64,000 nucleotides of DNA from Sisyra terminalis (taxonomy: Eukaryota; Arthropoda; Insecta; Neuroptera; Sisyridae): positions 35,131,482 through 35,195,481 of the forward strand of contig OY292274.1 in assembly GCA_958496175.1 (NCBI GenBank). Direction: 5' to 3'. The first letter of the stretch is position 1, and each line of letters begins with the position of its first letter. The position numbers were made by a program, and so were the translations under genes. The notes beneath the pieces were generated by a model. It was not told where the DNA came from and searched no databases. It saw nothing but the letters and a program-made list of their open reading frames with translations. Of the stretch, positions 24,650-35,045 are shown in pieces.

Positions 24650-25225
24650 TTTATGTATGCTTTGTATGACAAATGATATAACTCAAATATTCACCACGAC
24701 TTGTTTTCCATATAGAGACATATTCCTCCAATACAGACGTTTCTATGGTATTTATTTCGACTATGTTTCTTAAGATCTTGAATAGCAGTTAGCTTATCAA
24801 CGTAAAATTTGCTCTTTAATAATTCCCATAATTATTAGTCAAACGCTGATAAATTGCATAATCTTGCAGGTCAATTCACTTTTTTTACGCAAAATTAAGT
24901 GATGTTATTCAAATTTTATGCTTAATCTGGTAAGCTGCATCGTTTTCTTGAAAACAAACATCATCCAAGCCAATTCCATCAATTTTAGGCAAAAAATAGT
25001 CAGTTCACAATGCATGAAAACGTAAAGAATTGATGGCAACTAAGTTCCTGTTTCCATTTTCAAAAAATAAGGTTCGATGATGCGTTTTCACCACAAAAAC
25101 ACACCTAACAGTCATTTTTTGGGGATGCATTGACTACTATTGACTTTGACGTGGATTTTCATTGGTCCAAATACGACAATTTTGTTTGTTTACCGTCCTT
25201 TTCAATGTGAAATGCGCTTCAGAAA
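24650..25225 (-). pseudogene. DDE transposase relic of arthropod Tc1/mariner-like type
   Basis: The minus strand from 25,220 reads SEAHFTLKRTVNKQNCRIW then TNENPR. It continues with HPQKMTVRCVF and LFFENGN, then GLDDVCFQENDAAYQI near 24,980-24,925, and ends with KTSRGEYLSYIICHT. These match, in order, the DEAHFHLNGYVNKQN-R-W-ENP, HSPKVTVWC, YFFE, L-D-W-FQQDGA-CHT and K-S-RGGHL-DIIF blocks of a widespread arthropod DDE transposase family. The Asp normally before EAHF is missing. Stops occur throughout. The region between the QQDGA block and the C-terminus is shortened, so a deletion removed the third catalytic region. Confidence 0.8.
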
Positions 25226-25317
25226 TAGATCATGTATAAGTCCATGCAGTGTCATTCGTATGCATTTATACGTATGTATATATGAAAAAGAAAAAAATCT
25301 AGTGTGGCGTACAAATC

Positions 25318-25512
25318 GTCGTCTACGTGGGTAAAGTTCTTGTGGTAACCAAAAAACAACAGCTTATTAGTGAGTACCGTTGAGTACCAGCCTACACAAA
25401 TAAACGCCTGAAAAAACAAACGCTTGTATTTTACTTGTTTCACTTGGCCACCCCAGAGAAAAGTGAACTACTTATAACCGCTGTTACATTTTGCTTGTAC
25501 CCACGTAGACGG
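25318..25512. repeat. Perfect 14-bp inverted repeat 195 bp apart
   Basis: CGTCTACGTGGGTA on the left is matched exactly by TACCCACGTAGACG on the right. The interval is GC-richer than its surroundings and open on the minus strand for about 63 codons without an ATG. The outward-facing inverted ends suggest a MITE, but no clear target duplication is visible. Confidence 0.55.
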
Positions 25513-28427
25513 CGCTGGTAATTGCTTCTTATGCGGCTTGTCATTTGTTGTACAGTGCGCTATCTATTTATACGAATGTTCATCGTTTATACGAATGCGT
25601 TTGTTGAGAAGCCACAGCGTAGGCATAGATAGGTAAGGAAAACTGTATCTTTTACTTGTATGTGATTTAATATGTATATTTTCACTTGCATTTAATAAAA
25701 AAAAAATTCCAATGTAACATCGAATTTTTCAAATGTTATTATGAAATGTTTACGACAGAAAACTGTCTATAGTTATGATGTTACTACGTAAAATTCAAAT
25801 GTTCATAGTAAATTTTAGAATAGAATATTGTTAAGACTAAGATAATGAAAGGTTAGTTCTAGATTACGATGTTTCTATCGTAATTATTACTGCATTTTTT
25901 CCGTGTTGTCGTTAGGTTGTATTAAGGATGTACATATACATAGAGTTATCTTTCATTGTATGTTGAAATTTTCTATGTTTTAGCTTGGGCGTTAACTTAT
26001 TTAGATTAAAATATGAATTGTTGATTATTTTTTATGTTTACAACAAGATTGGAAAAGACTTAAATATTGTATCTATATAAATCGCAAAATATGTGAACAG
26101 ACAAGTTAGTTAGTCCTAAATCAACTCAGAATATTTGAATAATTGCTTAATTCAATATGATAGTCAACACAATGTCATTGTGGCTTGGAATATTATGCAA
26201 ATGACTTTACAATGATTGCATGTAACATTTATTGTTTTGCCTTTGGAGTTCTAATATAATATATAGTACTAATTAAATAGCAATTAACATTCAAAATTAT
26301 TCAAAAACGTCAGAATTTCTCAAGCTTGCTCTACTGTGTTTGTGACATAGATGTACTGAGTTAACTTGCTGTTATAAACGGAATAACGACGTGATACCAC
26401 AATGACAAAATGGCAAAATGAAGCACAAGTTTTCCAATGCTAACTTGAGATATATGCTATATTATAGCTTTTGATGCCACCCTTATGCTGCGATATGGGG
26501 TGTGTATTCACTTTGTGATGCCGCGCATATATTACTATTAATATGTATTATAATTTATAATATGCAGTGTGTGTACTCTCAATTTACAAGTTTGAATACG
26601 TTTACAATCAAGTGTATAGACGGATATGCATCAAAATAAATTTCAAGTTATCAGCTTTCTCCTTTATACTATCTGCAACTACTCAAATATTGTAAATTTT
26701 GAACACATTAATTACTTATTTACTTCAACAAAGTTCTATTACTTCTAGTATATCCAAACTGCATTGAGTTTCGTTACAATATCTTCGTAAACAAATACGT
26801 ATGAGCAGAGATTTAAATTTTACTAGTCAATGAAAATAGAAAAAATATTTGAGCCCTACTGGTCTTCTTTCATGTTGAACACTTTAAAAGCTTTTATATA
26901 TCAATAGTTTCAATTTCACTTTTGTGAAATTATAGTAAATATTTATTTTTTACAATTAATTTAACTCCAAAAATAATGACAATGCTCAATAGCAGTATAA
27001 ATTTTTATGTTTAAATTTCAAGTTTTGCTAAATTTTTGTGAATTTTAAAATAATTCTCACATTTCTTAACATTTTTTCTTTCGAAATTTCTCTTAAGCCA
27101 TTAAAACTGCATATAATCGTTATTGTTCTTCTCATTCGCCTTTCGAATAATATATGAATCCATAAATTTGTTGAACGACTACATTTGATCATAAAATATA
27201 AATAAACCGTATTAGTTACGAGTAATAAAAAGCTCGGAAATCGCCACCTGTGCCCAAGCTTTACGCGGCGTTCGGCGTCCAACTAAAAAGACAATTTATT
27301 TTTAATATGCTTCCAACATAAGGGTTAAAAAATTATTTCAAACATTACCAAAAAGCTGAAGTGTAATAAAAATAAGAGTAAATTTAATTTTTATTTTACC
27401 AGATGATTCAATTATGTTAAAATATGTTGCTATATTTTTTTTCAAGAGTATTCAATTATTTTTAAGTATACCTAATACAAATGAATAACATAATACAATT
27501 TTTAGACTGCAAATAAAACTTAACTATATTTGATTAAAATTTAAATTTCAACTACAATCGATTAATAACTTAGATAAAAAAATATTTAAATTATACTCAG
27601 TTTCATGTTTATGACTCTTTCAGTAACTAATACACGTACGAATATTTAAAAATAAATATTTTTTATTTAGGTAAAAAATATATTACCAATTTATTGTAAT
27701 TTTTATATACTATTTATAGTTAAATTAAGTAATTGGTAAATTGAATGTTAAATGCATATTGGTTAACGAGATAGTTCGTGCCAATTCGCTAGGTGGCTTC
27801 AGTACAAATTTGAATTTTCCACTGAAAAACTTGAGATATTTTGGAGGAATTATTTTTTTAAGTTGTCTGAAAGATGAAAAATGGTTATAGAACAGAGAGC
27901 CAACTATAAAATATCATTTACCAATATTAAACCACAATTTAATGTGTTGCGTTTCAATTTTATTTTAAAATTGGTACAAATTTTCTGCATAACCAAATAT
28001 TATATTATTCTGACTGATACTGACAACTTCACATGCGTTATATAAGCCATATGTCGATATTCCTGTTTCAATTTATTCCCTACTGTAAAGTACGTGAATA
28101 ATTGAAAGAGCTTAGGGCTATAAGCGTGGTGAATTGGCCCCGGGAAGATATTTTAATGCTACTTAAAAAGTGTGTATGCACTAATAAACTATTAAGATCT
28201 TTGAAGTTCATATCTCTACTCAACTAGATAAAAAAACAATAATAATAAGTGAAAAAAGATAAAAATATTTTTCTTAGAATTGAATCTATCGATTGATCAA
28301 AAATTGTTATATGATTTAACAATTGGTTTATTTTTTTTATAAATATTGGCAACTATATTCTTTTATATTATAACCTAAAACTATTATTTTACAATATATT
28401 ATCATTTGAATTCACTCGAATCACAGA
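25513..28427. other. AT-rich spacer, no gene seen
   Basis: Contains a GC-richer patch at about 26,320-26,540 and another at about 27,220-27,285. The latter sits at the 5' end of an ATG-less 84-codon minus-strand frame (27,282-27,028). No family recognised. Confidence 0.4.
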
Positions 28428-28513
28428 GTGACAATAACTTATCACATAACAGTTACGGAGCGATCCAATGGTGACAATAACTTATCACATAACAGTTACG
28501 GAGCGATCCAATG
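28428..28513. repeat. Perfect 43-bp tandem duplication
   Basis: Two identical 43-bp units, 28,428-28,470 and 28,471-28,513, begin GTGACAATAACTTATCACAT and end CGGAGCGATCCAATG. Full identity implies a recent duplication. They lie immediately upstream of the hammerhead-like sequence at 28,528. Confidence 0.95.
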
Positions 28514-28527
28514 GTACTTGATGACCG

Positions 28528-28554
28528 CTGATGAAGTTTGCTTGGCAATCGAAA
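28528..28554 (+). other. Hammerhead-like core, Penelope-style
   Basis: CTGATGA (28,528-28,534) is followed by one unpaired A. Next comes a hairpin GTTTGC-TTG-GCAATC with five of six pairs, directly followed by GAAA (28,551-28,554). This is the hammerhead core CUGANGA-stem II-GAAA except for the extra A. Such motifs are known at the ends of Penelope-like retroelements. No convincing stem I/III partner or cleavage triplet was found, so activity is doubtful. Confidence 0.35.
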
Positions 28555-29748
28555 TACGTTAGTAATTCATTTGTTTGAACTTCTGTTCAATTTATGTACA
28601 TAGTTTATTTTTGGAAATTATATTACATAAATAAGACCACAATATATTTTATATATTGTATAAACATTATAACTGTTATATTCAACGAAAAAATCTAATT
28701 TGATGTCTTTATTGTTTCCATGCTCAACTTTACAGGTCTCAAACTTATAAATTCTCTGACTATTGAAAGTGCCGAAATCCCGAGAAAACGCAGAATGTAT
28801 TTAATGCAATTTTTGGAAATTAAGAACTACTTACTCATAGTACATAATATAGTCATAACCATTTTCATTGTTATGATACCAGTGGTACAAGCGTCAAAAT
28901 TTTACTAAAATATACAATCCGATATTCCGTTTTACACTGTTTTACATAATTTCTAACCATTCGTATGTAGAAGACTCGCAGCATTGATAAATGCAACAGT
29001 TTAATGAAATTCTAAACTTATAAACAAAATTGTATTTTCTTAAATAGAATGCACAAATAAAATTTTACGTATACACATACTCTTCTTCTAATTGTTGGCC
29101 ATAATAATAATAACATATTTCCTAATTTGATTGCCAGACAAGCTTATAAATTGTACAGTATACCTATATATGTTGCATTCCTTAACTATGGTTACGGTTA
29201 CTATCCATAGTGGTTATTCGAAATTATTTGTTCTAAATCAATTTTTAACAATTATACGAAAGACACGGTTTTTGGAGCTTTTCATTTATAAACTACTAGC
29301 TAAACCCGGTAGACGTTGTCCTGCCAGCCAATAGTTGTAAATAGATAAATTGAATTTAGGAAAAAAATGCTTGTGAATTATTTGAATCACCTCCCTTAAC
29401 AATCCGCAGAATCCCTCGTTTTACCAAACATAACTCACCTTCAATATATACATTAATAAATTACGTTTTGAGAACCTCTACTTCTAAAAATCACTATACG
29501 ATCATAACAATTAAGTATTGACAGTTAACGATTATTGTATTGACCGTTGAAAAAGCCGTTTTTTTGTGATCGCAGATATGTTACTAACGCAAGAAAAGAT
29601 AAAAACAATCTTTGAAGCGGATTGTATATTGTGACAAAATTTCAGCTAAATGGATTCAAAACTTTTTGAGTTTTTGAAATCTACACAAACCAACATAACA
29701 ATTCTATAAAAGTAGATAAAACATAAATTATTTATTGTTTATTTAAAT
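28555..29748. other. AT-rich spacer, no gene seen
   Basis: Only short frames without motifs. Nothing recognised. Confidence 0.5.
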
Positions 29749-29758
29749 CAGAGATTGT

Positions 29759-29968
29759 CAGTGGTGGCCAACCCGCGAGATGCATCAGACTTTTATAAAA
29801 TGTATACATTTTATAATGACCATAGTGGTGAAAATCAATATACTATAAATGTTTACAGTGTATCTAAATTTAGTATGGAGAATTTGAGGTATAACTTTAA
29901 TCGGGCCCCGCGGAGTTATGATGCATTTCCGAAGTGACCCGCAATACAATTTGGGTTGACCACTCCTG
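29759..29968. mobile_element. hAT-type MITE
   Basis: The left terminus CAGTGGTGGCCAACCC and the right terminus on the opposite strand CAGGAGTGGTCAACCC agree at 13 of 16 positions and are typical hAT ends. The interior keeps GGGCCCCGCGG and TGACCCGC, as in hAT MITEs with a GGCCCGCG core. If the left end is taken at CAGAG (29,749), the flanks ATTTAAAT (29,741-29,748) and ATTTAATA (29,969-29,976) match at 6 of 8. That implies a small insertion in the left terminus. No transposase. Confidence 0.65.
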
Positions 29969-31307
29969 ATTTAATATATTCTGATTGTTTGCAATCTTAA
30001 AAAAGAACATAGATATTTAATTAATGAGTCCAATTTATATTCAATTAATGGATGTCTATTTAATAATTTTAATCGGGCTTCTTCTAAATGCAACTTTTAT
30101 TATTAATAATCATACGTAAATAGGCAATCTTTTCTTCCGAAGAAAAATTATTTGAACTTAATTACGAAGTTTCTATCAAAACAGTAAAGGTATCTTTAAA
30201 ATTGGAACCGAAAAAAACCAGAATAAAATATTTGTACAACTATTTTGATTTGACTTTTTTGGGACCTTTATACTTATTTTTGGCGAAACACGTCTAAGAT
30301 GTACCTGAAAACAAAATATTATCAAAATCAATAAACCTGTTATTGAATCATACGAAAGAATGCAGGTAGGCAGAAATTTACGTTCGAATTATCGACCTTT
30401 GATCCATAATGATCAATGTTGTGACCGAAACCGGCTTAATTCCAAGCTGATATGAAATTGCAAACGATTCTCTACCTGCTATCAACGGGTGGTATAAAAT
30501 AGCATAGTAAAAGCTTGAAGGCCAAAATGTGTGAAAAAGGTAGAACCAAAGGTGTTACTAATGGATTTGGTAACAGATTTAATGAATTATAATTGACAAC
30601 AAATAATAAATACCTCAAACTGGTTCCAAATTCCTTAAACGATATATTTAAAGCTGCCATCCTCTCATTTTGACCTCATATGCATACGAAAAATCCTTAA
30701 ATTCTCACCTATATATGAGTTAAAAGACATACATAGATATTTCTTACCATATTTTTGTATTTATCTATTTGTGTCCTTCAAAATTGAATTGTTTTTTTGG
30801 CCAATTCGATCCAAAGATCACTATTAATCAGGGACTGGAAGCTTACTGGAAATATTCCTGTTATCTTAAGTACTTCAATAAACATATTTGTTTTATGGGC
30901 GAAACGATATAATTTGTTAACTACTATTTATTTTTTGAATATTGGCCAAGGAGTTTTTACAATCATTTCCTATCCCATAAACTAATGAGCTTATGGATCA
31001 AGTGATGGGACCATTGGGGCAATTTTACTTTTTCACCAGCACAACATAACCCAGTAGATTCACCGCTGTATTTTAACGCCTTACAATATTGGCAAATGAT
31101 TGTCATTTCCCCAATTGTTCCATATTACAATAAATATTAGGTAAAATATGTAAATAACACATAAATTAAATAAATAAAAATGCCAAATTCAAACGTAGCT
31201 AAGCGTTTTGTCAAAATAAATCACAGGCATCAATGATTAAAAATAGTATAAAGGCAAGTAAGCGTAAAAATTTGCAGAAGATGTCGAGGGACATCTTAAT
31301 CTTCTAG
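29969..31307. other. Spacer with a small inverted repeat at 31.0 kb
   Basis: No gene. GGGACCATTGGGGCAATTT (31,008-31,026 region) faces a diverged inverted copy at about 31,104-31,123. This marks a ~120-bp foldback or MITE candidate without a target duplication. A GC-richer patch at 30,360-30,500 is unexplained. Confidence 0.35.
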
Positions 31308-31440
31308 AGGTATAAAATATACTTTATATCCGATTTCCATGCCTACCGAATATACATAGAAAATTTCATGAAAATTGGTCCACCCGTTCTTGAGTTATAA
31401 ATAGTGTAACTAACACGACTTTCTTTTATATATATAGATA
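31308..31440 (+). mobile_element. 3' tail of a LINE (RTE-like)
   Basis: The phrase ACCGAATATACATAGAAAAT followed by TTTCATGAAAATTGGTCCAC, CCGTTCTTGAGTTATAAA and an ending TTTTATATATATAGAT matches the style of 3' ends of insect non-LTR elements of RTE type. No coding part is attached, so this is a 5'-truncated copy. The assignment rests on recollection of family style. Confidence 0.5.
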
Positions 31441-31640
31441 AACCTTTCTCTTACAACCTGTATGAAGTATTGTTGCAAAGTATTGAAATCAGATGAAATT
31501 TTCAATGTCGAGTTTTTATAGGGAATACGGCTTAGAGGCCCATGATAGTTAATGTTTTTTTTGAAATGCATTAAAAATAACAATACCCATTATTTAATAA
31601 AGTTTTTGAAATATATATTTATTAATATAACAGTAAATCA

Positions 31641-31901
31641 ATCTCTTTTTTGGATATCAAATACTTCGTTTTTATATAATATTCGTACAACGTTTCGCTA
31701 CTTTTGATGTATGATATGTCTATTTTTTCATTAGTTTAGTTTTATCTGTTAATTAAATTTTCACTGATTAATTGTGTATATTTATATAATTAACCTGTTA
31801 CTGAATGTTGTAGTACCTGATGAAGCTACTAAAGTAGCGAAACGTTGCACGAAGATTAAATAAAAATATCAAGTATTTAATATCCAAAAAAAGAGATTCA
31901 T
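31641..31901. mobile_element. Penelope-like terminal inverted repeat remnant
   Basis: The left arm (31,641-31,712) and the right arm (31,820-31,901, inverted) share AATCTCTTTTTTGGATAT, a TACAACGTTTCGCTACTTT-like stretch and intervening AT-rich sequence. They form a ~75-80 bp inverted repeat around a ~107-bp centre. The right arm contains the CTGATGA...GAAACG motif characteristic of Penelope-like element ends. No reverse transcriptase or GIY-YIG sequence is present, so this is only a terminal fragment or a derived foldback. Confidence 0.45.
31817..31842 (+). other. Second hammerhead-like core
   Basis: CTGATGA (31,817-31,823), one extra A, then a perfect GCTAC-TAAA-GTAGC hairpin, then GAAA (31,839-31,842). 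The architecture is the same as at 28,528, including the extra A. The left inverted arm (about 31,690) retains the GAAAC side but has lost CTGATGA. Stem I and III pairing were searched for by eye without a convincing result. Confidence 0.4.
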
Positions 31902-32029
31902 TTATCGTTATCTATACTAATATATAAAATTCTTACGTCTGTCTGTACATTTCGATTTTGAACCCTATTTTAGGGTTAATATTTGTTTCAAGAGGCCCTT
32001 ATTCCAAATTTAACATTTTTAAAATTTTT

Positions 32030-32052
32030 GTCTGTCTGTCTGTCTGTCTGTG
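32030..32052. repeat. TCTG microsatellite
   Basis: About five uninterrupted TCTG repeats followed by TGTG lie near the 5' end of the Helitron, a common arrangement in this element type. Confidence 0.9.
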
Positions 32053-32377
32053 TGTCCCGATTTAACTAAAGAACGGAACAACCGAATTTAATGAAATTTG
32101 GTATTAAGAAACAACATAATTTCCCACAGACTATAGGCTACTTATCATTCCAAAAAAATATTAAGGGAAGGTATTCCTTAGGGATGAAAACATAAATTTT
32201 TACTTTAGACAAGTGAGTTATATATCATTGGAAAGGTAATTTAAAGTTAGAAAATAATCTGTAAAAATATTTTAAGTTGAAATGATAAAAAGCACAGTAA
32301 ATTCAATTTAAAGTTTAAAAAATTGCCTCTTTGAAATATAAACCTTTATATATCATAGACACATTTTATTAGCGTAG

Positions 32378-32470
32378 ATTTTAATAGCGTAATCGCTTAC
32401 GTATCGGTCATTCTGATCCTTCTAATTATAAGGACGTGGGTTCGAATCTTACAGTAAACTTTTTTTTTTA
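32378..32470 (+). ncRNA. tRNA-like pol III unit, copy 1 (SINE head or tRNA relic)
   Basis: The A box TAGCGTAATCG (32,385-32,395) fits TRGYNNANNNG exactly. The B box GGTTCGAATCT (32,439-32,449) lies 43 nt downstream. Between them TCCTT and AAGGA form an anticodon-arm-like stem. An oligo-T terminator begins about 10 nt after the B box. The acceptor stem is not clearly paired, so it is not called a functional tRNA. A tRNA-derived SINE head captured by the Helitron is the simplest reading. Confidence 0.55.
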
Positions 32471-32684
32471 CAAAATTGTTGTAAATAGACCCTTAGAGTT
32501 GCTCAATATTGAAATATTAACAAAAAAAATTATAGTAGTAGTAATAATAATAATAGTAATAAAACTTTAAAATAATCTGTAAAAATATTTTAAGTTGAAC
32601 TGATAAAAACACAGTAAATTCAATTTAAAGTTAAAAATTGTCTCTTTGAAATATAAACCTTTATATACATAAACCATATAGTTG

Positions 32685-32775
32685 ATGTTAATAGCGTAAT
32701 GGCTTACTTATCTAACATTCTGATGCTCCTAATTATAAAGACGTGGGTTCGAACCTTACAGTATTTTTTTTTTTA
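32685..32775 (+). ncRNA. tRNA-like pol III unit, copy 2
   Basis: The A box TAGCGTAATGG (32,692-32,702), the B box GGTTCGAACCT (32,746-32,756) and a following oligo-T run of about 13 repeat the arrangement of copy 1 in the second 318-bp unit. Both promoter boxes are kept in both copies despite divergence elsewhere. Confidence 0.55.
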
Positions 32776-34262
32776 CAAAATTGTTGTAAATAGACCCTTA
32801 GAATTGGTCAATAAGGAAAAATTAACGAAAAAAAGTAATAGTAGTAGTTGTAATAATAATAATAGTAATAAAACTTAAAGTAAATAAGTTTTTAAAACCT
32901 AGCATACATAAAATTCTGTATTTATATATCCCCTTTGACTGTTGAAATTTTAATATTCGATGTATTCCTTATAAGAAGTAGACATCTAATAAGAATTTTT
33001 TTTTGAAAATTCCTACCCTAAAAGATTAAAAGGGGGTGACTAAGTTTGTATGAGAAAATGTAGAGTTAATTGTAGAGTTAAATCAACAATCGAAATTTTG
33101 AATTTAATAAGTGCAATTAATAAATAAATAAATAATTAATAATAAGTTTCGGTTTTTGTTATATCATTTTAACTACAGCATTTTAAATAACGTCATTTCG
33201 CTTAATTAGAATGAATGTTTAGGTAGTAGGTACTTATACCAAAGAGGCAGTTTTTAATTTTTGTTTGTTTTTCAACAATCAAACTTTTTTAAAATCTAAT
33301 TTTTCTGAACCAATGATTGTGACCTGGAGCAATTATTTAACATTAAGGGAGCAATTTTTTGTCATATATTTCATTATCAATCAAAAAATAAAATCTTCCA
33401 AATCAACTTTTCTTCAATATTTAGAAAAATTTGAAAATCAATTATTGTTATTGAAAATAAATAAAATATTCGAATTTCCTTCCACGCTTTCTGTCTATTT
33501 CCAACACTTTCGTTATACAACGTCCAAATGTGCGAAATTGAATTGCTTTTTAGTTATAATAATCAAAATAAAAAAGGTCATAATTTTTTTCGTTTTACAT
33601 TGTATTTTCCAATATAAAGTCATATTTGTGTCGATGAAATTTGTAAAGTGTTTTTCTTATGCGATGTAGATATATATTAAGAAAGAGTTTTTTGATAATT
33701 CCTCCTCTAAAAGAGTGAAAAATGGTGGCAAAGTTTGTACGGCAAAACGTGTAATAAACAATCGAAATTTCAAATTTAATTATCAAGGTATGTTCGTTAT
33801 AGACGAAACGTTTTATCGCTTAAAATAAAACATAGTTCAAAAGTGAGCATTACGTTTTTTGGCTTTCACATATTGTAAAACTGAAAATCCGATATACGTA
33901 ATCACAAATAAATACATTAATGAGCGAATATCGAATAGCGAGACATTGAAAGAAAATGGTTTAATTATATAGTTGAAATTCAGATATTTTTATAAGTGCA
34001 TAGATACACAATGGTTATACTTTATTATGGAGGAACTGGGTTTCATGCATTTGAACAAATTTTAATTTCGCCGTAGCTTTGTACCTTTCAGTAGTGTAAA
34101 AGTTGAGACAATGAAATGGGATTTCTACTAATATTCGAAATATCTAGGCGAATGTTTTGATAACTTTTGACGGTTTTAAGTCACAATTATGCCTGACTTT
34201 ATTGAACTTAACGATAGTTTTTATTTATGCAGATGGTGATTGATTTACGGATTAATTGGATC

Positions 34263-34282
34263 ACGGTAGGTTTACCTACCGT
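34263..34282. repeat. Perfect 9-bp hairpin in the Helitron
   Basis: ACGGTAGGT and ACCTACCGT are separated by TT. It is about 270 bp from the Helitron 3' end, too far to be the terminal hairpin. A further GTAGGTA follows directly. Confidence 0.8.
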
Positions 34283-34859
34283 AGGTATACGCAATTGAAC
34301 ATACTCTTTTTAGATATTTATAAATATTTTTTGAAAATTAATTGATCATTATATACAACTATTTTATTCTAAGTAACAGTTTATTAAATGTGTCTTTTTA
34401 AAGTTGACAAAATAGTGTTTTTAAGTATGATTATATTTTTCGTAAAAGAAATAAGAAAAATAATAATTTTCATATGCCACTACAAATAGCAAATTTAAAA
34501 TGAAAATATAATCTACACCTATGTTACGCAGATGAAGTCGCGGGGATCAGCTAGTATTATATAAACCTTGGATAAGAACGTGAATTATGCTTGTATACTA
34601 ATTGTTTACTATAATTAAGAAAGTTTAAACATTTTCTTCAAAACGTATAAGTTATATTGAACGTTTAATGTTCAAATTACTTTTTTAGTCAATGAAAGAA
34701 AATTAAAATTTTTTCTAAAGATTTAATGATAAATTTGTTAACAGTTATTAAAATAAAATATTTTTGGAATCGGTATTAAAATTTATTTACCTAAAACTTA
34801 TCTGGCTAAAATTGTCACAAATATTACAACACAGGATTACACGCGCAATAATTTATGAA

Positions 34860-35045
34860 TAAATTATAAAATTTTAATTATTATTACTTTGATAATGGTT
34901 ATTTATCGTCGCCTTATAACTTTTAATGTACTTTATGACTATCGGATTAAAAGTTCATAAAACAAGAAATATTAGAAAATTTGCCAGTCACCTGATTCAA
35001 ACTCAGTACAAACCATTTTCTGAGTGGCCACTTTAGCTAATAGTA
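34860..35045 (-). mobile_element. tRNA-derived SINE, diverged copy
   Basis: On the minus strand the copy starts with AGTGGCCACTCAG (a decayed A box) and GAGTTTGAATC (a B-box-like stretch, complement of about 34,994-35,004). It then follows the same body as the copies at 43.3 and 50.6 kb, including CAAATTTTCTAATATTTCTT and ATAGTCATAAAGTA. It is the most decayed of the three. Confidence 0.5.

Larger units (their letters stand above)
32245..32880 (+). repeat. Tandem pair of 318-bp units inside the Helitron
   Basis: Unit 1 (about 32,245-32,562) and unit 2 (about 32,563-32,880) align throughout with a constant 318-bp offset and small indels. Each contains AATAATCTGTAAAAATATTT at the start, a tRNA-like sequence in the middle, an oligo-T run and a TAG/TAA trinucleotide tract at the end. 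They arose by duplication of one captured segment. Confidence 0.85.
31911..34554 (+). mobile_element. Non-autonomous Helitron
   Basis: The 5' end is TCTATACTAATATATAAAAT and the 3' end is GTCGCGGGGATCAGCTAG. The flanking bases are A (31,910) and T (34,555), exactly the A/T insertion expected of a Helitron, with 5' TC and 3' CTAG (CTRR). A TCTG microsatellite near the 5' end and the phrase GAACGGAACAACCGAATTTA are also typical of insect Helitron copies. The 3' hairpin is degenerate. No Rep/helicase sequence is seen in its 2,644 bp. Open frames inside (for example 33,265-33,669) lack an ATG and motifs. It carries two tandem tRNA-like units. Confidence 0.8.

Noticed and set aside
32378..32470. 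Functional tRNA gene
   Set aside because: Promoter boxes and terminator are present, but no clear acceptor stem could be paired, and it is part of a duplicated transposon segment.
33265..33669. 134-codon open frame, the longest in the window
   Set aside because: It has no ATG start, its composition reflects A/T-rich codons, it has no motif, and it lies inside a non-autonomous Helitron.
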